Shown: positions 52,382 through 60,977, numbered from the stretch's first letter. The stretch: DNA of 64,000 bases from TMP-86 sp046347195 (GCA_046347195.1 JAXMGQ010000002.1:206411-270410), one strand, 5' to 3'. Notes: generated by a model not told the origin, from the letters alone. Made by a program: numbers and translations.

Positions 52382-53313
52382 CGCGGCACCTCGACACCCC
52401 GGTAGTTCGGCTCGTAGATGAGCTGGGAGGGATTCTGCTTCAGGCTCCGCGACAGCTCGCGGATGTCCTTGGCCGCCTCGCGCCCTTCGCGCAGCAGCCG
52501 CTCAAACTCGGGCAGGCCGCGGTCGGTGAAGCGGGCCACGCCCTTCTGGTTCTGCGCGACGAACTCGTCCAGGTGCTTCGAGGTCTCGGCCATGTGTTCG
52601 GTGAGCTCGCGCGCCCGCTCCAGGATCTTCCCCACGCTCGGGGCCGCCTGGTCGCTGATGCCGCGGATGCTGGTGGACATGCGGTCCACCTCGTCGGCCG
52701 CCTCGCGCATCTGCGTGGCCATCTGGTCCATCCCCTCCAGCGTGTGCACCATCTTCGCACTGGCGAGCTGCGCGTTGCGCAGGGTCTCGGAGAAGGCCTT
52801 GAGGTTCTGCTCGTTGAGCGCGAGGTTCACCTTGCCGATCATCTCGTCCGCATGCCCGGCGAGCACCGGCAGCGCGGAGAGCAGCTTGTCGAAGTCGGAG
52901 GACTTGGAACGGATCACCGGGTAGCGCTGGCCCTGCTTCAGTTCGCGCGGCGCATCGGCGGCATGGTCCTGCTCCAGGTCGATGAACAGGAGGCCTGTCA
53001 CGCCCTGCAGGCTCAGCGAGGCGAGCGTGCGGCCATCGATGGGCGCGGAGGAGTCGATGTCGGCCACCACCTGCACGCGGTTGCGTTCCTGCGGATCCAC
53101 CGCCACCTTCATGACGCGGCCGACGTTGACGCCGAGGAAGCGCACGGGGCTGCCCTCGTTCAGGCCGCTGACCGAGCCCTGGAAGTAGACCTCATAGTGG
53201 TTGTACTGGCGCTTGTCCTGGTGCTCGGTGTACCAGAGCACGAAGACGACGCCCATGGCGATCACCAGCAGCACGAAGGCGCCGACGGCCAGGTAGTTCG
53301 CGTCCCTATCCAT
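52378..53313 (-). CDS. MCE family protein (MlaD-like substrate-binding subunit)
   Basis: 311 residues. One N-terminal transmembrane helix (YLAVGAFVLLVIAMGVVFVLWY) followed by a MCE/MlaD domain (about 38-115: YNHYEVYFQGSVSGLNEGSPVRFLGVNVGRVMKVAVDPQE, GVTGLLFIDLE). A long C-terminal helical region (about 180-290) probably forms the trans-periplasmic tube or shaft. It binds phospholipids for an ABC importer/exporter in the inner membrane. Coupled to the MlaF-type and lipoprotein genes. Longer than E. coli MlaD (183 residues) because of this C-terminus. Confidence 0.93.
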   Translation of the reverse strand: MDRDANYLAVGAFVLLVIAMGVVFVLWYTEHQDKRQYNHYEVYFQGSVSGLNEGSPVRFLGVNVGRVMKVAVDPQERNRVQVVADIDSSAPIDGRTLASLSLQGVTGLLFIDLEQDHAADAPRELKQGQRYPVIRSKSSDFDKLLSALPVLAGHADEMIGKVNLALNEQNLKAFSETLRNAQLASAKMVHTLEGMDQMATQMREAADEVDRMSTSIRGISDQAAPSVGKILERARELTEHMAETSKHLDEFVAQNQKGVARFTDRGLPEFERLLREGREAAKDIRELSRSLKQNPSQLIYEPNYRGVEVPR

Positions 53314-54154
53314 GTGCGTCCGCCTGCGGCTCGTGCGCCGCCACCGCCGCGCGTGCCCGCGGACCGTGGAAGTACTCGTGGATCCAGGGCTGCCGGCTCT
53401 TCAGCAGTCCGTCGAGGGTGTCCGTGACCATGCGCTTCTCGACGATGACGCCGATCCGGTCGCAGGTGCGGAACAGGGTATCGAGATCGTGCGTGATCAT
53501 CACCACCGTCAGCTTCAGGTGCGAACGAAGATACACCAGTAGTGTATCGAAGGCGGCGGCGGAAATGGGATCCAGACCCGCGGTGGGTTCGTCCAGGAAC
53601 AGGAGCTTGGGCTCCAGCGCGAGGGAGCGCGCCAGCGCGGCCCGCTTGATCATGCCGCCCGAGAGCTGCGAGGGGAACTTGTCCGCGGCCTCCATGGGCA
53701 GGCCCACCAGCCGCAGGTTCAGCTCCACGAGGTCATCGAGTTCCGCGGTGGTGAGCTGCAGGTATTCGCGCAGCGGCAGCTGGATGTTCTCGGCCACCGT
53801 GAGCGAGCTGATCAGCGCGCCGTGCTGGAAGGTGACGCCGTAGTTCTGCATCAGCTCCACCCGCTCCCCGCGGTTCAGCCGATGGATGTCCCGCCCGTAC
53901 AGCTCCACGCTCCCGGCGGCGGGGATCTGCAGGCCCAGCAGCGTCCTCAGCAGCACGGACTTGCCCGTGCCCGAGCCGCCCACCACGCCGAAGATCTCGT
54001 GCTCGCGCACCTCCATGTCCAGGCCCTGGTGGACCACCTGCGGGCCGAAGCGGTTGGTCAGGCCTCGCACCCGGATGATGGGCTCGCCCACCGGCACCTC
54101 CCCCGCCGTCCCCTCGTCCCTTGCCCCCCCGCCCCTTGTCGCCTCGCCGGCCAT
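53306..54154 (-). CDS. ABC transporter ATPase (MlaF-like)
   Basis: 282 residues. Walker A VVGGSGTGKSVLL, signature QLSGGMIKRAALARSLALEPKLLFLDEPTAGLDP, switch His in VVMITHDLD. Energises MCE-linked lipid transport. The first ~25 residues are a Gly/Arg-rich tract without homologous features, and a later start near PIIRVRGLTNRF is possible. Its start codon overlaps the permease stop (TGATG). Confidence 0.94.
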   Translation of the reverse strand: MAGEATRGGGARDEGTAGEVPVGEPIIRVRGLTNRFGPQVVHQGLDMEVREHEIFGVVGGSGTGKSVLLRTLLGLQIPAAGSVELYGRDIHRLNRGERVELMQNYGVTFQHGALISSLTVAENIQLPLREYLQLTTAELDDLVELNLRLVGLPMEAADKFPSQLSGGMIKRAALARSLALEPKLLFLDEPTAGLDPISAAAFDTLLVYLRSHLKLTVVMITHDLDTLFRTCDRIGVIVEKRMVTDTLDGLLKSRQPWIHEYFHGPRARAAVAAHEPQADAHG

Positions 54155-55278
54155 CAGATGTCCAGCTGCACGAACAGGATGGCGAACAGGGCATCGGCCA
54201 GGATCACGAGGAAGATGGACTGCACCACCGCCACCGTCGTCAGGCGCCCGAGCTCGCGCGCCGAGTCGCGCACCTGCATGCCCCGGTACGTGCCCACCAT
54301 GGCGATGAGGAAGGCGAACACCGGCGCCTTCAGCACGCCCACCCAGAAGGTGGTGGGCGCGATGGATTCCTTCATGCGCTGGGTGAACTGCGGCCAGGGG
54401 ATGTCGAGCTGCAGCAGCGAGAGCAGGCCGCCACCGGCGAGGCCCATGGCATCCGCGATGATGGTGAGCAGCGGCAGCGCGATCATCAGCCCCAGGATGC
54501 GGGGCACGGTGAGCAGCTCGATGGGGTTCATGCCCATGGAACGCAGCGCATCGGTCTCCTCGTTGATCTGCATGACGCCGATCTCGGCGGCGAAGGCCGA
54601 GCCCGAGCGGCCGGCGACGATGATGGCCGTGAGCAGCACCCCCAGTTCGCGCAGCACCGCCACGGTCACGAGGTCGACGACGAAGATCTCGGCGCCGAAC
54701 TTGGTGAGCTGCTGGGCGCCGAGATAGGCGACGATCACGCTGATCAGGAAGGCGATCAGCGAGACGATGGGGATGGCGGTGATGCCGGTCTCGTAGACGA
54801 AGCGCGTCACCGAGTTCAGCCGCAGGGCGCGGGGGCGCCGCAAGGCATCGCCGAACACCGCGAAGATGCGGCCGAAGAACTCCACGGCCTCCCGCGCCAT
54901 GCCCACCTGCAGCACCGACCAGCGACCGAGGCTCACCACCCGCTCGATCGCCCAGCTCGTCTCCTCGGCCGGGTACCCCGGCGCATCGCGCTGCTCGCGC
55001 AGGCTGTCGAGCAGGCCCAGGAGTTCCGGCGGGCGGCCGGTATGGGAAATGCGCGTGGCGCCGCGCTCACGCAGCCGCTGCAGCACCACCCAGGCCGCCC
55101 CGAGGTCCACCTCGGTCGCCGCCGACCAGTCGCACTCCACGTCGGCGAGCGGCCGCGGGAGCTGCTCCAGGCAGGATTCGAGATTCTCGAGCGCCGGCAG
55201 CCGCCAGGGACCGGCGATGGACAGCCGGTGTCCCCGGTCCGCGCTGCTGATGGTGATCGACGCGGCAGCCGCTTGCAT
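54154..55278 (-). CDS. MlaE-like permease with N-terminal STAS domain
   Basis: 374 residues, about 110 longer than E. coli MlaE. Residues 1-110 form a STAS-like domain (LSIAGPWRLPALENLES, ATEVDLGAAWVVLQRLRERG), a position filled by the separate MlaB protein in E. coli. The permease domain follows (RFVYETGITAIPIVSLIAFLISVIVAYLGAQQL, FAAEIGVMQINEETDALRSMGMNPIELLTVPR). Together these suggest a built-in regulator of ATPase assembly. Operon order is permease-STAS, ATPase, MCE, lipoprotein. Confidence 0.94.
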   Translation of the reverse strand: MQAAAASITISSADRGHRLSIAGPWRLPALENLESCLEQLPRPLADVECDWSAATEVDLGAAWVVLQRLRERGATRISHTGRPPELLGLLDSLREQRDAPGYPAEETSWAIERVVSLGRWSVLQVGMAREAVEFFGRIFAVFGDALRRPRALRLNSVTRFVYETGITAIPIVSLIAFLISVIVAYLGAQQLTKFGAEIFVVDLVTVAVLRELGVLLTAIIVAGRSGSAFAAEIGVMQINEETDALRSMGMNPIELLTVPRILGLMIALPLLTIIADAMGLAGGGLLSLLQLDIPWPQFTQRMKESIAPTTFWVGVLKAPVFAFLIAMVGTYRGMQVRDSARELGRLTTVAVVQSIFLVILADALFAILFVQLDI

Positions 55279-55340
55279 CGGCGTGCATGCTAGCAGTGAT
55301 TGCCTGGAAGGTCCCGAGCGTCTACCGTCGAAGGCCAGAC

Positions 55341-57323
55341 ATGCACCAACACGATGCCCTGCTGCAGATCCTGATCCTGCTCGCCGCCGCGGTGAGCGTG
55401 GTGGCGCTGGTCCGCAAGCTCCACCTGCCGGGCATCATCGGCTACCTGCTGGTGGGCATGCTGCTCGGGCCGCACGCGCTGGGACTCGCCGAGAACAACG
55501 ATACGACCCAGCTCCTCGCCGGCATCGGCATCGTGTTCCTGGTGTTCACGCTCGGGCTGGAATTCTCCCTGCCCCGGCTGGTGGCGATGCGCTGGGAGGT
55601 GTTCGGGGTGGGCGGCGCCCAGGTGCTCGTCACGCTGGCGGTGGTGGCGGGCTTCATGGTGCTGGCGCTGGGCATCGACCCATTCGTCGCGGCGGTGGCG
55701 GGCGGCGCGGTGGCCATGTCCTCCACGGCCATCATCGTCGCGCAGCTCACCGAGCAATCCGAGAACAACCGCACGCATGGGCGGCTCGCCGTGGCCATCT
55801 GCCTGTTCCAGGACCTGGCCTTCACCCTGCTGCTCGCGCTGGTGTCGGCACTGGGCGCCGGCGGCACGTTCGGAACCCCCGGACGCCTGCTGGGCGCGGT
55901 GGCGGGCGCCGCGGTCGCGCTGCTCATCGTGCTGGCGGCGGGCCGCTGGCTGCTGAGGCCCCTGTTCATGGCCATCGCGGCCGCCAACTCCACCGAACTG
56001 TTCGCCCTCGCCGTGCTGCTGGTCGCGCTGGCCTCCGCCTGGGCGACGCAGGCGGTGGGCCTGTCGCTGGCGCTCGGGGCCTTCATGGCCGGCATGATGC
56101 TGGCCGAGACCGAGTTCCGCCACCAGGTCGAGGCGACCATCCGCTCCTATCGCGACGTGCTGATCGGCCTGTTCTTCGTCACCATCGGCATGCTGCTCGA
56201 CATCGACCTGCTGCTGCGGCAGCTGCCGCTGGTCACGCTGATCCTGCTCGCCATGATCCTGGTCAAGACCGCGGTCGTGGCGCTGGTGGCGAAGCCCGTC
56301 ACCGGAAGCTGGTTCAAGTCGACGCGCACCGGCGTGGTGATCTCGCAGGGCGGGGAGTTCGGCTTCGCGCTGCTGACGCTGATGCTGCAACGGAGCCTGC
56401 TCGACCCGCAGATCGTGCAACCGCTGCTCGCCGCGACGGTCGTGAGCATGGTGATCTCGCCGCTGATCATCCGTCACAACCGCCGCATCACGCGGCTGGT
56501 GCTGCGCGAGAGCGGGCCGCGGCACGACATGGGCCGGGAGGCCGAGGCGACACGCGCGCTCGCCGGGCGCGACCACGTGGTCCTGTGCGGCTTCGGCCGC
56601 GTCGGCCAGAACATCGCCCGCGTGCTCGAGCAGACGGGCTTCGAGTACATCGCGCTGGACCTCGACCCGGTGCGGATCCGCGCCGGCCGCCAGGCCGGTG
56701 AACCGGTGATCTACGGCGATGCCAAGCAGGCCGAGGTGCTCGAGAACGTGGGCCTGGCGCAGGCTAGCTGCGTGGTGATCACCTTCGCGAGCCCCGCCGT
56801 ATCGCTGCAGATCCTCGCCGCGGCGCGCAAGCTGCGCAAGGACGTGCCGGTGCTGGTGCGCACGCAGGACGATGCGCGGCTCGCGGACCTGCAGAAGGCA
56901 GGCGCCACCGAGGTGGTGCCTGAAACCTTCGAGGCGAGCCTGATGCTGCTGTCGCACCTGCTGGTGCTGCTGAAGGTTCCGGTCTCGCGGGTGATCAGGA
57001 CGGTGGACAACATCAGGAGCCAGCGTTACCGGCTGCTGCACCACACCTTCCGGGGCGAGGATCCCGCGTTCCGGGAGGCCCCTGATGCGTTCCGCGAGGA
57101 GCTCTCCAGCGTCATCCTGCCGCCCGATGGCTGGGCCGTGGGCCGCACGCTGGCCGATGTGCGGGCGCGCGGCGCCAAGGCCTCGGTGAACGCCGTGCGC
57201 CGTGAAGGCATCGTCGGGCGCGACCCCTCCCCGCAGATGGTGTTCAAGGAAGGCGATGTGGTGGTGCTGTACGGCACCCCGGCGGCGCTGGAGCAGACCG
57301 AAGCCGTCCTGCTGATGGGCTGA
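55341..57323 (+). CDS. KefB-type potassium/proton antiporter (CPA2 family with RCK)
   Basis: 660 residues from MHQHDALLQILILL. Na/H exchanger domain with about 12 membrane helices (residues 5-385; LGLEFSLPRL, FQDLAFTLLLALVS). RCK_N domain at about 410-530 (DHVVLCGFGRVGQNIARVLEQTGF) binds NAD(H), and an RCK_C domain at about 575-655 (SSVILPPDGWAVGRTLADV) completes the protein. Related to KefB/KefC and the YbaL group. Divergent from the mla-like operon. The true start may be the in-frame ATG at 55287, but the chosen one gives the usual N-terminus. Confidence 0.94.
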   Translation: MHQHDALLQILILLAAAVSVVALVRKLHLPGIIGYLLVGMLLGPHALGLAENNDTTQLLAGIGIVFLVFTLGLEFSLPRLVAMRWEVFGVGGAQVLVTLAVVAGFMVLALGIDPFVAAVAGGAVAMSSTAIIVAQLTEQSENNRTHGRLAVAICLFQDLAFTLLLALVSALGAGGTFGTPGRLLGAVAGAAVALLIVLAAGRWLLRPLFMAIAAANSTELFALAVLLVALASAWATQAVGLSLALGAFMAGMMLAETEFRHQVEATIRSYRDVLIGLFFVTIGMLLDIDLLLRQLPLVTLILLAMILVKTAVVALVAKPVTGSWFKSTRTGVVISQGGEFGFALLTLMLQRSLLDPQIVQPLLAATVVSMVISPLIIRHNRRITRLVLRESGPRHDMGREAEATRALAGRDHVVLCGFGRVGQNIARVLEQTGFEYIALDLDPVRIRAGRQAGEPVIYGDAKQAEVLENVGLAQASCVVITFASPAVSLQILAAARKLRKDVPVLVRTQDDARLADLQKAGATEVVPETFEASLMLLSHLLVLLKVPVSRVIRTVDNIRSQRYRLLHHTFRGEDPAFREAPDAFREELSSVILPPDGWAVGRTLADVRARGAKASVNAVRREGIVGRDPSPQMVFKEGDVVVLYGTPAALEQTEAVLLMG

Positions 57324-57371
57324 CTGCCCCCGGCAGCAGCGGACTGTGACGCAGGTCTCGACTCGCACGTC

Positions 57372-57402
57372 GGGCGGGGCAATGCGGCCACCCGCCCCCT
57401 TT
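57372..57402 (+). terminator. Hairpin terminator candidate after the antiporter gene
   Basis: GGGCGGG/CCCGCCC stem with a loop of about 12 bases followed by CCTTT, 49 bases after the stop. It separates the antiporter transcript from the riboswitch transcript. Confidence 0.45.
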
Positions 57403-57429
57403 ACACGGGCGTGCGCCTGCCCGCATATT
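57400..57429 (+). promoter_or_regulatory. Promoter candidate for the riboswitch transcript
   Basis: TTTACA (57400-57405), spacer of 17-18 bases, GCATAT/CATATT (57423-57429). The predicted start would lie 6-10 bases before the riboswitch. Confidence 0.4.
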
Positions 57430-57445
57430 GAGGCCGCTGTTCCAA

Positions 57446-57527
57446 GGGCAAACCCGCCGAAAGGCGGGGACGCAAAGCCACCGGTCTACAGGGCTTCCGC
57501 AAGGGGTCCCACGATAGCGGGGTTGCC
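57446..57527 (+). promoter_or_regulatory. Cyclic di-GMP-I riboswitch (GEMM-I)
   Basis: Matches the GEMM-I consensus closely: GGGCAAACC, a GAAA tetraloop on the first stem (cgccGAAAggcg), GGGACGCAAAGCC, CCGG-CUA, a second stem with GCAA loop, and GAUAGCGGGGUUGCC pairing back with GGGCAAAC. The key residues that contact c-di-GMP in the Vc2 aptamer appear at the same places. About 75 bases downstream begins an FAD-linked oxidase gene, with an apparent translation-blocking hairpin between them. Confidence 0.96.
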
Positions 57528-57544
57528 AGTCGATTCGCACGAGT

Positions 57545-57598
57545 CTTGCCCCCCGACAGCGAAGTATTCCTGACCAACCCATTACTTCCGGGGGGAAG
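57545..57598 (+). promoter_or_regulatory. Expression platform: hairpin masking the ribosome binding site
   Basis: CTT-G-CCCCCC (57545-57554) can pair with GGGGGGAAG (57590-57598), the purine-rich ribosome binding site just before the ATG at 57602. An inner GAAGTA/TACTTC stem (57561-57566 with 57583-57588) supports the hairpin. Closing it would shut off translation; the aptamer state presumably decides between this and an open form. Whether c-di-GMP turns the gene on or off cannot be read. Confidence 0.7.
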
Positions 57599-57601
57599 CG
57601 C

Positions 57602-58960
57602 ATGGTTTCGAAGGTCGATCGTCCGTCACGCGCGGACACATCAGGCGTCTTTCGTCGTCCACGCATGATCCTGCGCGCCAAGCGCGCCGAGGACATCCCA
57701 GCCATCCTGCAGAACAGGAAGTCCTATCCCTCGCCCCTGCGCCCGATGGGCGCGGACTACTCGCAGACGCGCTGCGTGGGCGGGGACGGCGGCACGACGC
57801 TCGACACGCAGAATCTCAACCGCATCATCGAGATCGAGGGCAACCTGGTGCGCGCGCAGGCCGGCGTGCGGGTAGGCGATTTGGTGCGGACCCTGGCCGA
57901 GCGCGGGCTGGAGCTGCCGCTGACGCCGGAGATCGCCAACATCTCCCTGGGCGCCATCGCCACGACCACGCTGCCGCAGGCTTCCCTCGCGGACGGCATG
58001 GCACAGATGTCCTCCTGCGTCTCGGCGATCAGCCTGGTCTCACCGCAAGGCAAGGTGATGACGGTCACCGAGCGTGAGCCTGACATGATGCGCGTGCTGC
58101 GCTCGAGCTTCGGCCTGCTGGGGGTGGCCTGCGAGGTCGTGCTGAAGCTGCGCGACATGGTGCCGGTGAAGATCGCCTACCAGAGCCACAGCGTGCGGGA
58201 ATTCGCCGCGCGATTCTCCTCCATCGTGTCGGAGCCAGGCGCGATCCGGCTGCAGCTCTTCCCCTTCAGCGACCGGATCACCGTGGAGCGCCGCGTCCCC
58301 GACGAGGAGGCGAGCATCAGCCGCTCGGGAATCTGGCAGATCCGCAATTCGGTGATGAAGAACGTGCTGCCCGCCTTTGGCTCGAGCGTCGGCGGCGTGC
58401 TGGCGGTGCCGGGCCTGAAACACCTGGTGCTCTCGGGCATGCAGCGCGCGGCCACCGCGACGCTGGACCGCGCCGCACGCGGGGTCGTCATGTACGCGCA
58501 CGAGTGGATGCGCGAGCTGCCGCGCGAGTCCTGGAAGGCGCGGCACACCTACAGCCTGTGGTCCTTCCCGCAGCAGGATTACCCACGGCTGCTCGCCGAA
58601 TACTTCGCCTTCTGCAACGCCTATTACCGGCAGCATCGTTACCGCAGCAACCTGGTGCACAACGGCTCGCGGCTGCACCGCGACCGCGGCTCGCTGTTCT
58701 CGCTGAGCTACGACGGTCCGTCCTTCACGCTCGAGCCCTCCTCCACGGGGGATGCGGGCTGGGACGACTTCCTGATCGACTTCAACGAGTTCGCCTCCGC
58801 CGCCGGCGGATCACCTTCGTTCAACCAGACGCGGGCCCTGCAGCCACAGCACGTGGCCAAGGCCTTCGGTGACCGGCTGAAGCTGTTCCGCTCGCTGCGC
58901 AAGCGCACCGACCCGATCAACCGGCTGCAGCACAGCTACTTCGCCAACCTCATCGGCTGA
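57602..58960 (+). CDS. FAD-linked oxidase (FAD-binding type 4/PCMH domain)
   Basis: 452 residues. N-terminal FAD-binding PCMH domain: RAEDIPAILQNRKSYPSPLRPMGADYSQTRCVGGDGGTTLD, IEGNLVRAQAGVRVGDLVRTLAERG, LGAIATTTLPQ, SSFGLLGVACEVVLKLRDM. The C-terminal region resembles sugar-lactone oxidases (ALO/L-gulonolactone oxidase type: NQTRALQPQHVAKAFGDRLKLF, RTDPINRLQHSYFANLIG). The usual HWSK-type motif is not recognised, so substrate is open. It is the first gene after the c-di-GMP riboswitch and has a strong ribosome binding site. No signal peptide. Confidence 0.9.
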   Translation: MVSKVDRPSRADTSGVFRRPRMILRAKRAEDIPAILQNRKSYPSPLRPMGADYSQTRCVGGDGGTTLDTQNLNRIIEIEGNLVRAQAGVRVGDLVRTLAERGLELPLTPEIANISLGAIATTTLPQASLADGMAQMSSCVSAISLVSPQGKVMTVTEREPDMMRVLRSSFGLLGVACEVVLKLRDMVPVKIAYQSHSVREFAARFSSIVSEPGAIRLQLFPFSDRITVERRVPDEEASISRSGIWQIRNSVMKNVLPAFGSSVGGVLAVPGLKHLVLSGMQRAATATLDRAARGVVMYAHEWMRELPRESWKARHTYSLWSFPQQDYPRLLAEYFAFCNAYYRQHRYRSNLVHNGSRLHRDRGSLFSLSYDGPSFTLEPSSTGDAGWDDFLIDFNEFASAAGGSPSFNQTRALQPQHVAKAFGDRLKLFRSLRKRTDPINRLQHSYFANLIG

Positions 58961-59370
58961 ACCCCGCCGCGGGCGTCGGCTCCCGGCGTCCGCGGCATCC
59001 ACCACCATGCGCGTGACACCGTGCGTGCGCAATTCCGCCTCCGGCAGTTGGTACGGATGCGAAGATCTTCCGCCGTCGATGCGTTGATCCGATAGGCATG
59101 GTTCTCTCCTGTCGCTGATCCGATACGCCTGCTGTGGGCGACAGCGTGCATCCGCGCTTGCCTTGCCTGCAGTGTCATTCGCACGGGAATTTCCAGGCTC
59201 GCGCGCGCTTTCGCACGCACCGCAGCGCGTGGCGCCGGGGTGGCGCCAACAGCGCCGGATCGTCCCCGATCACCGACAGGGGTCTTTACCCGACGACAGG
59301 TTGCGCGTGCCTCTCTCCGGTCGCCTACTGCGCGGCGTCGATTGTCGACCTCATGAACAGGAGAGACGAA
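58961..59370. other. 410-base gap between the oxidase and cytochrome b5-type genes
   Basis: No credible ORF on either strand. It holds a 10-bp direct repeat TGATCCGATA (59085 and 59116, 31 bases apart), about three helical turns, and ends with a good ribosome binding site (aggagag) before the ATG at 59371. No terminator or second riboswitch was recognised. Confidence 0.5.
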
Positions 59371-60240
59371 ATGAAGAAACTGATCGCTTCATGCGCGCTG
59401 CTCGGCGCGGGGTTCGCGCACGCGCAGGGCGCCACCTACACGCTGGCCGATGTGCAGGCACATGCCACGGCAAATGATTGCTGGATGATCCTCAACACCA
59501 GCAAGGTGTACGATTTCACCAACTTCATCAGCAGCCATCCCGGTGGAAATTCGATGGTCGCCTACTGCGGCAAGGATGGCACCGCGGCCTTCGCGAACAT
59601 CGGGCACTCCAGCAGTGCGGTGGCGATGGAAGCGCAGTACCTCATCGGCACGCTGACCAGCGCCACGGCGGCTGTCAGCGTCACACTGTCGCCGGCGAAT
59701 GCCTCGCTGGCCGTGGGTGGCACGGTGCAGTTCACGCCGACCGTGAAGAACTCCACCGCGGGTGTCGCCTGGACGGTGACGCCGGCCACGTTGGGCAGCA
59801 TCAGCGCCAATGGATTGTTCACGGCGCTGACGGCCGGCCAGGGCACCGTGTCGGCGGCCTCGGTACAGGATGGCACCAAGTCGGCGAGCGCCGTGGTGAC
59901 GGTGAACGCGACCCCGCCCAGCAGCGGCGGCGGTGGTTCCAGCGCCATCACGGTGAGCGTGAACCCCTCGGCGGTCACGCTGAGCACCGGATCGCATGCG
60001 CGCTTCCGTGCGCACGTGGGCAACTCGAGCCAGGGCGTCACCTGGAGCGTGAGCGGCGCGATCGGCACCATCGACAAGCGCGGTGTGCTGAGCGCAGCCA
60101 CGACACCGGCCACCGGCACGGTGACGGCCACCTCGGTGGAGGATCCCACCAAGACGGCCACGGTGCAGGTGACCCTCACCGCGGCGACCTGCAGCCCGGC
60201 GCGCATCACGCATGACGGTCGTGACGGATCGGAGGACTGA
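59371..60240 (+). CDS. Secreted cytochrome b5-like protein with two Ig-like (BIG2) domains
   Basis: 289 residues. A signal peptide (MKKLIASCALLGAGFAHAQG) precedes a cytochrome b5 heme domain (about 22-88): CWMILNTSKVYDFTNFISSHPGGNSMVAYCG, with HPGG (first heme His) and IGHSSSAVAM (second His). Two bacterial Ig-like group 2 repeats follow (about 95-175 and 190-270: LSPANASLAVGGTVQFTPTV; VNPSAVTLSTGSHARF), joined by a Ser/Gly linker, and a hydrophilic tail. BIG2 domains are typical of surface proteins. Downstream of the c-di-GMP-controlled oxidase and possibly its secreted redox partner. Confidence 0.9.
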   Translation: MKKLIASCALLGAGFAHAQGATYTLADVQAHATANDCWMILNTSKVYDFTNFISSHPGGNSMVAYCGKDGTAAFANIGHSSSAVAMEAQYLIGTLTSATAAVSVTLSPANASLAVGGTVQFTPTVKNSTAGVAWTVTPATLGSISANGLFTALTAGQGTVSAASVQDGTKSASAVVTVNATPPSSGGGGSSAITVSVNPSAVTLSTGSHARFRAHVGNSSQGVTWSVSGAIGTIDKRGVLSAATTPATGTVTATSVEDPTKTATVQVTLTAATCSPARITHDGRDGSED

Positions 60241-60306
60241 GGAGCAATGGCGCGAGGGCCGGGCGGGCAACCGCCCGGCCTCACCGCCCCGGCACACAGC
60301 CCGGGC

Positions 60307-60945
60307 TCACAGCCCGGAGACGATCTTCGCCTTGATGGCTTCGAACTCGGAATCGGAGATGAGTTTCGCCTCGAGCATCTCGCGCGCCTGCCGCAGGCGC
60401 CGCGTCGCTTCCGACTCCGGGCCCGCCTCGATACCCGGGCCGTTTCCCGGCGCGGCGCCAGACCCGGAGAAGGCCTGCGGACCGAATTGCACGCCGCCGG
60501 ATTTTGCGCGCAACTCCTCGAGCTCGCGGATGCGCCGCTTCTCGCGCCAAGCCTGGTCGTGCTGCTGGCAGATCCGGTACAGCGACTGCGCCTGGTCCTT
60601 GCGCAGGCCGGTGTAGGTCCACACGCGGTTCACCTCGGAGGTGATGTTGAGGTCGGCGCTGGACTGCGCGATGACGGTGAGATCGGCGCCGAAGATGCCG
60701 GCGCGGATGCGGGTTTCCTTCAGGTCCTGCCAGCGGATGTCGGCGGTGTCGTAGCCGCCGATGAACTTGCGGGTGAGGGCGATGAAACGCCCGGTGGTCG
60801 CCACCAGCACCACGCGCCGGTGCTTCATGGCGAACAGCCGGCGCTGCGTGGCCCAGGCTTCGACGCTCTCCCCGATGGTCAGCAAGCCATTGATCGTGTC
60901 CAGGGCGCGCTGCAGGCGCGCATCGTCGGCGGGGGTCTGGCTCAT
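60307..60945 (-). CDS. PH-domain and SHOCT-domain protein
   Basis: 212 residues from MSQTPADDARLQRALD. A bacterial PH-like domain (about 25-115: ESVEAWATQRRLFAMKHRRVVLVATTGRFIALTRKFIGGYDTADIRWQDLKETRI) is followed by a coiled region and a C-terminal SHOCT motif (RRLRQAREMLEAKLISDSEFEAIKAKIV). This combination is found in many bacteria with unknown role, possibly stress-related. Cytoplasmic. Confidence 0.88.
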   Translation of the reverse strand: MSQTPADDARLQRALDTINGLLTIGESVEAWATQRRLFAMKHRRVVLVATTGRFIALTRKFIGGYDTADIRWQDLKETRIRAGIFGADLTVIAQSSADLNITSEVNRVWTYTGLRKDQAQSLYRICQQHDQAWREKRRIRELEELRAKSGGVQFGPQAFSGSGAAPGNGPGIEAGPESEATRRLRQAREMLEAKLISDSEFEAIKAKIVSGL

Positions 60946-60977
60946 GGCGTGAAGAGTGCGCCCGCCATCGGGGGCGG

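Noticed and set aside
55290..57368. Leftward 692-codon ORF antisense to the antiporter
   Set aside because: Gln/His/Arg-rich shadow; the KefB-type protein has all family motifs.
58936..59220. Leftward ORF in the oxidase-cytochrome b5 gap
   Set aside because: Arg-rich composition, no ribosome binding site, no recognisable motif.
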